From the NCBI GenBank assembly GCA_028873695.1, contig JAPPNU010000012.1, positions 62,001-126,000 of the forward strand: 64,000 bases of DNA. The letters run 5' to 3'. Both the position numbers and the translations under genes were made by a program. The notes beneath the pieces are model-generated. The model did not search any database, was not told where the DNA came from, and saw only the letters and a list, made by a program, of their open reading frames with translations. Shown piece by piece: positions 58,663 through 64,000 of this stretch. Positions within the stretch are counted from its first letter, which is position 1, and each line of letters opens with the position of its first letter. This DNA comes from Gemmatimonadota bacterium (lineage in GTDB: Bacteria; Latescibacterota; UBA2968; GCA-2709665).

Positions 58663-59943
58663 TCACGTATTACAAAACGGGATGGCCACGACGTCTCGGA
58701 TGTGCCGTGCATCTGTGAGCACCATCAAAAGGCGATCGATGCCCAGCGCAATGCCGCCGGCCGGCGGCATACCGGCTTCGAGCGCACCCAGGAACCGTTC
58801 GTCGATCGGGTACGCCGGGCGGCCGCCGTGTTGTCGCCGCGCGGCTTCGTCTTCCAGGCGGGCTCTCTGTTCCGCGGGATCGTTCAGTTCAGTAAATGCG
58901 TTGGCAAGCTCCACGCCGCACACATAGAGTTCGAACCGTTCCGCGATGCCGGGCGCGTTCTGTTTCAACCTGGCAAGCGCCGCCATTTCCGCGGGATAAT
59001 CCACGAGAAACATGGGACGCCCCGCCCCGAGGCGTTTTTCCACGGCATCCAGAAACACCTTGAAGAAAGCGACCTCGAAAGGGTCGTCTGGGGATACCGA
59101 ACCGTGTCCCTGTTGCCGGGCCTGGTGAATGAACCCGTCCAGATCCCCGGCGGGATCGGCGCACACGCCGGCGTACCTGGCAAATGCCTCCCGAACGCTC
59201 AACCGTTGCCACGGCGGGGTAAAGTCGATCGTTCGACCCCTGTACATGACCGACGAAACTCCGGTAACTTCACGCACCAGGCTATGAATCAGATGCTCGG
59301 TATCGGCCATGATTGTGGTATAATCGGCGAACGCCCGGTACCATTCGAGGAGTGTGAATTCAGGGCTGTGCATCGGACCGGGCGCGTCCTGGCGGAAGGA
59401 TTTGCAGATCTGGAAGATGCGTTCAAACCCGCACGACAGGAGACGCTTCATCGCGTATTCGGGCGAGGTGGGCAGGTAATAGCGCTTTACGTGTCCGTTT
59501 TCGCTATAGTGGGTTTCGAACGCGTCCAGATGGGGTTCCATGCCCGGGCTGGGGACGAGCAACGGGGTTTCGACCTCCAGGAACCCGGCGTTCTCGAAAA
59601 AGCGTCTGACAAACGACAGAACCCGGGCGCGGGTACGCAGAATTCCGGGGGCGGGACCGCCTTCGGGAGCGCGTAGCGCCGGGGCCAGTACGCGGTGGCT
59701 TTGCGCCTGGAATTCCGGGGGACGCCAGATACCCCGCACCTCGGCAACGTCTCCAATGCGCACACGTTCCGGTATCCGGCCGCACGCCAGCCAGACCTCG
59801 CCGGACTCATCAACGAGTCGCGGGCTCTCCTCGCCAATGCCTGCGACGATCCGACCGGCCAATACAGCTTCGTCGCCGGGCGCAAGGTCGGCGATGCGGT
59901 GGGTCCGGGCGCACCCGGCGGGATATGCTGCGGATTCAGGCAT
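58663..59943 (-). CDS. EpmA/GenX-like class II lysyl-tRNA synthetase paralog with N-terminal OB domain
   Basis: The 426-residue protein has class II synthetase motifs: LEVETPLLVPSPGMEPHLDAF, FRQDAPGPMHSPEFTLLEWYR (motif 2) and GIALGIDRLLM (motif 3). These match EpmA, which attaches beta-lysine to elongation factor P. E. coli EpmA is about 325 residues; here about 100 extra N-terminal residues form an OB-like barrel (AVLAGRIVAG...RIGDVAEVRGIW), as in full lysyl-tRNA synthetases. EF-P and EpmB genes are not adjacent, so the target is inferred. Confidence 0.85.
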   Translation of the reverse strand: MPESAAYPAGCARTHRIADLAPGDEAVLAGRIVAGIGEESPRLVDESGEVWLACGRIPERVRIGDVAEVRGIWRPPEFQAQSHRVLAPALRAPEGGPAPGILRTRARVLSFVRRFFENAGFLEVETPLLVPSPGMEPHLDAFETHYSENGHVKRYYLPTSPEYAMKRLLSCGFERIFQICKSFRQDAPGPMHSPEFTLLEWYRAFADYTTIMADTEHLIHSLVREVTGVSSVMYRGRTIDFTPPWQRLSVREAFARYAGVCADPAGDLDGFIHQARQQGHGSVSPDDPFEVAFFKVFLDAVEKRLGAGRPMFLVDYPAEMAALARLKQNAPGIAERFELYVCGVELANAFTELNDPAEQRARLEDEAARRQHGGRPAYPIDERFLGALEAGMPPAGGIALGIDRLLMVLTDARHIRDVVAIPFCNT

Positions 59944-60148
59944 CTAAAGGTCCGTTTATTGCGCATTGCAGCGTGGCAAAGAATGGAAGATCCGCACGAA
60001 ACCGGCCAACCGGAATATAGGATAACCGGTGTCACGGAGCAACAGGCATCCGTACGGGACGGGATCTCCGACCGAAAAACCCCTTGCCGCCACGACATTT
60101 CTTGCGATATATTCCGGTAAACGCGAGACCGGACTTACCCCCCTTCCT

Positions 60149-60183
60149 GAATTAAGAATTAAGAATTAAGAATTAAGAATTAA
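60149..60183 (+). repeat. Tandem GAATTAA repeat, five units
   Basis: Five perfect 7-bp units directly before the family B copy in the 640-bp gap between epmA-like and the first barrel gene. May vary in copy number. Confidence 0.9.
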
Positions 60184-60376
60184 CCTCAATTCCGCAAAAG
60201 CCGCAACGCGGCACTGCGACGAAACCCTTCGAAACAGGCCGAAATGGTCGTCATGAAGGACGTTTTTTCAGTTCAAGTACAGTGTCCTGGTGTATCCTGG
60301 TAATCAGCAGTCTAATCGCTTTTTTAACAGACACATATTCGAATTAACGTCCTCGAAAAATGAGGAATCAAGGTTG
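60180..60376 (+). repeat. Family B element, copy 2
   Basis: A 197-bp colinear homolog of 7505-7702 with the same conserved blocks. It lies about 200 bp upstream of the first barrel protein, on the same strand as that gene, paralleling the guaB arrangement. Confidence 0.75.
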
Positions 60377-60497
60377 AGAAGGAAGAAGCAGCGGTAACTT
60401 TGACTTCTGTTACTTCTGCAATCGGACTCTCGCAAGTTTCGAATGGAATAGGACTGCTGAGGAGAGCGGAAAACCGTTGGCGTTTCGTCTTTTGGTT

Positions 60498-60540
60498 TTA
60501 GCCGACTGCTGAGAGCCGATAGCTGACGGCTGACGGCTTA
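60498..60540 (+). repeat. Family C GCTGA-rich repeat, copy 3
   Basis: Imperfect AGCTGAC/GGCTGAC units just upstream of the first barrel gene. Confidence 0.7.
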
Positions 60541-60582
60541 TTGAAGCAGTAAGCTGTTAATGCGCAGGAGAGTCTCGTCGAC

Positions 60583-61164
60583 ATGAAACTTCGAATAACC
60601 CGGCGTTCCATTTCTCTGCCTTTCGCGCTCGCCGCCGCGACGGTGACTCTCTTTGCCTCCGTTCCGTCGTCGGCCGGCACTTTCAGGGTCGGCGGCGGGA
60701 TGTTCTTCAACAAGAATGAACCGGGCGGAGGCGTTTCTGTTGATCTTGGCGATAACGGAATGATGCTTTCTCCATACATGGACTATTTCGGCAGATCCGG
60801 CTCCCGCTTTTTCGGCGGCGGGCTTAATCTTGTCGCTAAACGCGCCGGAGGCGAGCAGTCGCGACTCTATCTGGGCCTGGGAGGAGGGATCGCCTCCGTT
60901 AACGTTGAAGAAAGCTCGGCCGGGATCACCGGTTCGGCGTCAAAGACGCAGGCGATGGCGGACCTGGTACTGGGCGTGGAATTCGACCTGCTCGAGACGG
61001 TCGGCGGGTTCATCCAGGTAAAATGGCTGGGGACCTTCGGCGGCGGCCGGGTGGACATTACGGGCTCAGTTGAGGGAAGGACGGTTACGATTCCGAACGA
61101 GATTAACCTGGAACTCAGAAATTTCGCGGTGCAGACCGGCGTAACGGTGGGGTTCTGGCGCTGA
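60583..61164 (+). CDS. Predicted small outer-membrane beta-barrel, paralog 1
   Basis: The 193-residue protein has a signal peptide (FALAAATVTLFASVPSSAG) and then alternating-hydrophobic strands rich in Gly/Phe (RVGGGMFFNKNEPGGGVSVD, FGGGLNLVAKRAGG, YLGLGGGIASV) ending in the aromatic FWR, a typical barrel C-terminus. It shares this strand pattern and length with the two genes that follow. Function unknown; small OmpX/OprG-like or structural barrels are possible. Confidence 0.75.
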   Translation: MKLRITRRSISLPFALAAATVTLFASVPSSAGTFRVGGGMFFNKNEPGGGVSVDLGDNGMMLSPYMDYFGRSGSRFFGGGLNLVAKRAGGEQSRLYLGLGGGIASVNVEESSAGITGSASKTQAMADLVLGVEFDLLETVGGFIQVKWLGTFGGGRVDITGSVEGRTVTIPNEINLELRNFAVQTGVTVGFWR

Positions 61165-61538
61165 CCGCGATTCAACCGGCCGGCGAATACAGGAAGCCGG
61201 CATGATAACGGTGGTTGAACCCGTACCCGCCCGACCGCCGGTTTTTGGGTTGATTTCCGGCGGCAATTTGGCGATTATTGTAGAGAAGCCGTCTTAAAAT
61301 CCCCAGCGGTCTTCGCACGGCTGCAAAAGCGCCGGTCGGCGTTGGTCGAATCCACCCGTCGTACGAGATCGAGGCTGCGCTTGCTCGCCTCTCATAGCCG
61401 GAATATCCGGCCTTGACCGCCGCTTTTTCGCTCGTGCACGGAAACGCACCAGCAATCTTAAACAACTTCTGACGTCGAACCGTCCCGGTTTTCTGACAAT
61501 CCGGAGATTATCGCCACGGCAGCCGCAGGGAGGCTTGA
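61165..61538 (+). other. 374-bp gap between barrel paralogs with duplicated 3' flank
   Basis: Contains GAAGCCGTCTTAAAA (61285-61299) and AAAGCGCCGG (61326-61335), in the same order and spacing as downstream of paralog 3 (62705-62719 and 62751-62760). This indicates that the 3' flank was copied with the gene. A short CGCCG/CGGCG stem here may terminate paralog 1. Confidence 0.6.
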
Positions 61539-62141
61539 ATGCAGGCGTTTAACCGCGTTCTCTTTGTCACTTGCTTGACTGCAATGCTCACCACTTCCAC
61601 CGCGTGGGCACAACACGCGCTGAAGTTGGGCGCGGGAATACACTTCGACGAGCAGACGCCAGGCATCGGGCTCGCGTATGACATCAGCGCCTCGGAGGGT
61701 CTGGTCGCATTTTCGCCGTTTGTCGATTTCTTTACGAAGTCCGAAAGCAGGGTTTTCGGCGGCGGCCTGAATCTTGTCGTGAAACGTCCCGCGGGCGAAA
61801 GTGGATTCATCTACTTCGGAGGTGGAGGCGGGATAGGCAGCGTGACCTCAAAGCGGGAATTCGACGTTGACATCGGGGAAACGACCGATAGATCCGTTGA
61901 GACAGTCGAAGCTTCTCGAACCCAGGCCATGGTCACCGTGCTGGCCGGCCTCGAATTCGCCACAACCGAAAGGGCATCGGTTTTCCTGCAGGGGAAGTGG
62001 ATTGGCATGTACAGCGGAGACCCGGAAGTCATCCGTCTCTCCAGCGGACAGGACGTGGCGCCTGAACTGGACATAAAGAGTTTTGCATTTCAGATCGGCC
62101 TCTCTCTCAATATCGGCCAATCTGAATTTGAAGACTATTAG
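61539..62141 (+). CDS. Predicted small outer-membrane beta-barrel, paralog 2
   Basis: The 200-residue protein has a signal peptide (LFVTCLTAMLTTSTAWA) and barrel-like strands matching paralog 1 (KLGAGIHFDEQTPGIGLAYD, FGGGLNLVVKRPAGE, YFGGGGGIGSV). GGGAGG precedes the ATG. It lies 52 bp before paralog 3 and probably shares its transcript. Confidence 0.75.
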   Translation: MQAFNRVLFVTCLTAMLTTSTAWAQHALKLGAGIHFDEQTPGIGLAYDISASEGLVAFSPFVDFFTKSESRVFGGGLNLVVKRPAGESGFIYFGGGGGIGSVTSKREFDVDIGETTDRSVETVEASRTQAMVTVLAGLEFATTERASVFLQGKWIGMYSGDPEVIRLSSGQDVAPELDIKSFAFQIGLSLNIGQSEFEDY

Positions 62142-62192
62142 CAGCACACGTCGCGCTTGAAACAGGGATTGACCGCGCGAATTGGAGGAATG

Positions 62193-62696
62193 ATGAGAGT
62201 TCGTATACTGGTTTTGCTGTCCGGGCTTGCGTTACTGGCGGCCACTCCGGTCGCTGCGAGAGATTTCGGGATGAATCTGGGAGGCGGCACACTCTTCGAC
62301 CCCACCCGGCCGGGCGGTCACTTTTCGTTCGAGATGTCGCTCAGCGACGAGTACCCCACTCACCTGGCGCCTTTCTTCGAGTATTACAGCAAGTCGGGCA
62401 CGAAGATTATACCGATAGGTATCTCACTGCTGTACAAACCGCCGCTTTCGGAATACGGAGGCACGATTTATTTCGGCGCAGGCGGTGGCGCATTGCTTAT
62501 CCGGGGACAACCCACGGCGGGTCAGGCAATCGGCACCGACGGGATGATCACCGTGGCGGGCGGGTTGTCGTTTGGCGTGGGGCCCAGTGCCGGGGTTTTC
62601 GTTCAGGTACGCTGGTTCAGATCTTTTGAGGATCAGACGGCAGAGAACGAAATCGGTATTCAGGCCGGGATACGATTCTACCTCCCGGGAGACTGA
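62193..62696 (+). CDS. Predicted small outer-membrane beta-barrel, paralog 3
   Basis: The 167-residue protein has a signal peptide (ILVLLSGLALLAATPVAA) and strands parallel to the two preceding genes (NLGGGTLFDPTRPGGHFSFE, FFEYYSKSGTK, YFGAGGGALLI). It is the most diverged of the three. ATG 62193 fits GGAGG better than the adjacent ATG 62190. A strong terminator follows. Confidence 0.75.
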   Translation: MRVRILVLLSGLALLAATPVAARDFGMNLGGGTLFDPTRPGGHFSFEMSLSDEYPTHLAPFFEYYSKSGTKIIPIGISLLYKPPLSEYGGTIYFGAGGGALLIRGQPTAGQAIGTDGMITVAGGLSFGVGPSAGVFVQVRWFRSFEDQTAENEIGIQAGIRFYLPGD

Positions 62697-62750
62697 TAGA
62701 CTTGGAAGCCGTCTTAAAAGTACAACCGACGGGCCGAATTCAGGAACCCC

Positions 62751-62790
62751 AAAGCGCCGGCGCCCTTCGTCAGGGTCCCGGCGCTTTTCC
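62751..62790 (+). terminator. Intrinsic terminator of the barrel-protein cluster
   Basis: AAAGCGCCGG (62751-62760) pairs with CCGGCGCTTTT (62778-62788), followed by T-rich sequence. Confidence 0.85.
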
Positions 62791-62924
62791 TTGTTTCGCA
62801 TCAGTTTCAAACCTGAAAAAGATACCGGTTAAATTGGCTACAAAGAGCCTGAATGCGGGTAGATGGTAGACCAAAAGCGGTGAGACGGGAGCCGGTGGCC
62901 GGGTGGCCGGAGGGAGAGGTCCCG

Positions 62925-64000
62925 TCAACTCCGGTTTCGCAGCAGGTCGACCAGGAGACGTACGCCGAAGCCCGTGCCGCCCTTGGGGACGTGCGGCAGG
63001 TCTTTGTTCGCCCAGGCGGTGCCGGCGATGTCCAGGTGAGCCCAGGGGAAGTCCTGCACGAAGGCTTCGATGAACGCCGCTCCCGTAATGGCGCCGCCCG
63101 CGCGGCCGCCGGTGTTCTTCAAGTCGGCAACGTCGCTCTTCATCTCCTCCCGGTGGCCATCCAGAACGGGAAGCCGCCACGCGATTTCGCCCGTCCTTTC
63201 TCCTGCAGCGGCAATTTCAGCCGCCAACGCGTCGTCGTTTGAGAACAGCCCGCTGGCTTCGTGTCCCAGGGCGATGACGCACGCGCCCGTAAGCGTTGCC
63301 AGATCGATGGCGGCGGAGGGTTTGTAGCGGGCGGCATAGGCCACGGCGTCGGCCAGTACCAGGCGGCCTTCGGCGTCCGTGGACCGGATTTCGATGGTTT
63401 TTCCCAGCATCGAGCGGATTATGTCGCCCGGCTTGAGCGCGCGACTGCCGGGCATGTTTTCCGAGGCGGCCACAAGGCCGATCGTGCGTACCGGCAAATC
63501 CAGCCGCGCCACAGCCTGCATCGCGCCGATGACGGCGGCGGCGCCCCCCATGTCGAACTTCATATCCCACATGCCATCGGAACCCTTGATGGAAATACCG
63601 CCGGAATCGAAAGTGATACCCTTGCCGATCAGCACCGCGGGCGCCGCTTCCGGATCATCGCCCTCGTGTTCGAGAACGATGAACCTGGGCGGTTGCGCGC
63701 TGCCCTGCGCCACGGCCTGGATGGTGCGCATGCCTTCCCTCGCAATCCGCTCCTCGTCGAAGATCTCACACCGCAGACCCGTTTCACGGGCCATGGCTTC
63801 GGCGCGCCCGGCGAGAATCGCGGGCGTCATTTCGTTTCCCGGATGGCTACCCAGATCCCGGGCCAGGCACGCGGCTTCGGCAATGATTCGCCCCGCATCC
63901 GAACCGTTTTCGATGACGGTCTTTTTGCCGGCGTCGAATTCCACCAGTGTAAGGCCTTCGAGGTCGTTGCCGTCGTCGTCATCCCCGCTCTTGTACGGCG
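62925..64000 (-). CDS. pepA: Leucyl aminopeptidase (M17), 5' end outside the window
   Basis: At least 358 C-terminal residues of an M17 di-metal aminopeptidase are present: IGKGITFDSGGISIK with metal ligands, WDMKFDMGGAAAVIGAM, STDAEGRLVLADAVAYAA (catalytic Arg/metal loop, usual NTDAEGRL with Asn replaced by Ser) and the ending FLPHVPKGGTGFGVRLL-like segment. It removes N-terminal leucine and other residues; some members also bind DNA. The frame remains open to the window edge, so the N-terminal domain lies beyond 64000. Confidence 0.95.
   Translation of the reverse strand, partial: PYKSGDDDDGNDLEGLTLVEFDAGKKTVIENGSDAGRIIAEAACLARDLGSHPGNEMTPAILAGRAEAMARETGLRCEIFDEERIAREGMRTIQAVAQGSAQPPRFIVLEHEGDDPEAAPAVLIGKGITFDSGGISIKGSDGMWDMKFDMGGAAAVIGAMQAVARLDLPVRTIGLVAASENMPGSRALKPGDIIRSMLGKTIEIRSTDAEGRLVLADAVAYAARYKPSAAIDLATLTGACVIALGHEASGLFSNDDALAAEIAAAGERTGEIAWRLPVLDGHREEMKSDVADLKNTGGRAGGAITGAAFIEAFVQDFPWAHLDIAGTAWANKDLPHVPKGGTGFGVRLLVDLLRNRS

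Noticed and set aside
1..64000. CRISPR array, prophage or integron
   Set aside because: No regularly spaced repeats, integrase, transposase or phage structural genes were seen; the only mobile signals are non-coding repeats.

Overview
The window is GC-rich, gene-dense DNA from a Gram-negative bacterium. Envelope markers are a TolQ/ExbB-ExbD-ExbD-TonB cluster, a lipoprotein with a lipobox, and three small predicted outer-membrane barrels. UGA is used as a normal stop and the promoters are sigma70-like. Several families are abundant in uncultured sponge, soil and sediment lineages: a phytanoyl-CoA dioxygenase-fold enzyme, a DegT aminotransferase, two ceramidase-like proteins, a creatininase, LamG, M19/M20 peptidases and an enolase-superfamily enzyme. 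My best guess is a Latescibacteria/FCB-type or Poribacteria-like genome. That is inference from gene content; there is no rRNA to place it.

Layout. 1-7000 (minus): amidase (cut by the window edge), NUDIX hydrolase and a small membrane protein, then two TPR proteins flanking an energy-transduction cluster. 7001-7719: divergent promoters, a probable independent small RNA, and a 197-bp repeat in front of guaB. 7720-15087 (plus): guaB, a class V aminotransferase, an NTF2-like remnant, a tagaturonate-reductase-like protein, then a DegT aminotransferase, a PhyH-type enzyme with an HxG iron site, and a creatininase. 15154-23519 (minus): coiled-coil membrane protein, tRNA-Thr, cysS, ddl, DedA, ispDF, queA and DUF2905, then a zinc alcohol dehydrogenase and a small ribbon-helix-helix-like protein. 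23716-35186 (plus): DinG-like nuclease-helicase, RelA/SpoT-like protein, lipoprotein, RNB-fold protein without catalytic residues, LamG/propeller protein, two ceramidase-like enzymes. 35128-44289 (minus): Gfo/Idh oxidoreductase and a catabolic cluster (Na+ symporter with 52-aa partner, MDR oxidoreductase, M19 dipeptidase, M20 amidohydrolase with an in-frame UGA, isopropylmalate-dehydrogenase-like enzyme, enolase-superfamily dehydratase). 44668-64000: smc, TlpA-like protein, GntR-controlled ABC exporter, modBC, fatty-acid/SDR/EpmA genes, three tandem barrel proteins, and a leucyl aminopeptidase cut by the edge.

How the genes work together. The minus-strand cluster at 36491-44289 looks like one uptake-and-degradation pathway for an acidic sugar or an N-acyl/amide conjugate. 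The GntR-ABC operon is a self-contained autoregulated unit with a perfect 15+15 operator at its start site. The DUF2905-queA-ispDF-dedA-ddl-cysS run is housekeeping, invaded by small mobile repeats.

Most interesting signals: (1) a UGA codon at the conserved metal-ligand cysteine of an M20 amidohydrolase, with a hairpin in SECIS position (selenoprotein candidate); (2) a PhyH-family protein whose iron triad is His-x-Gly...His, the arrangement of Fe/2-oxoglutarate halogenases; (3) an RNase II-like protein lacking all four catalytic aspartates and the key arginine; (4) a LamG domain split by a seven-repeat propeller; (5) four families of dispersed non-coding repeats, one a complete MITE with inverted ends and a CTAA target duplication.
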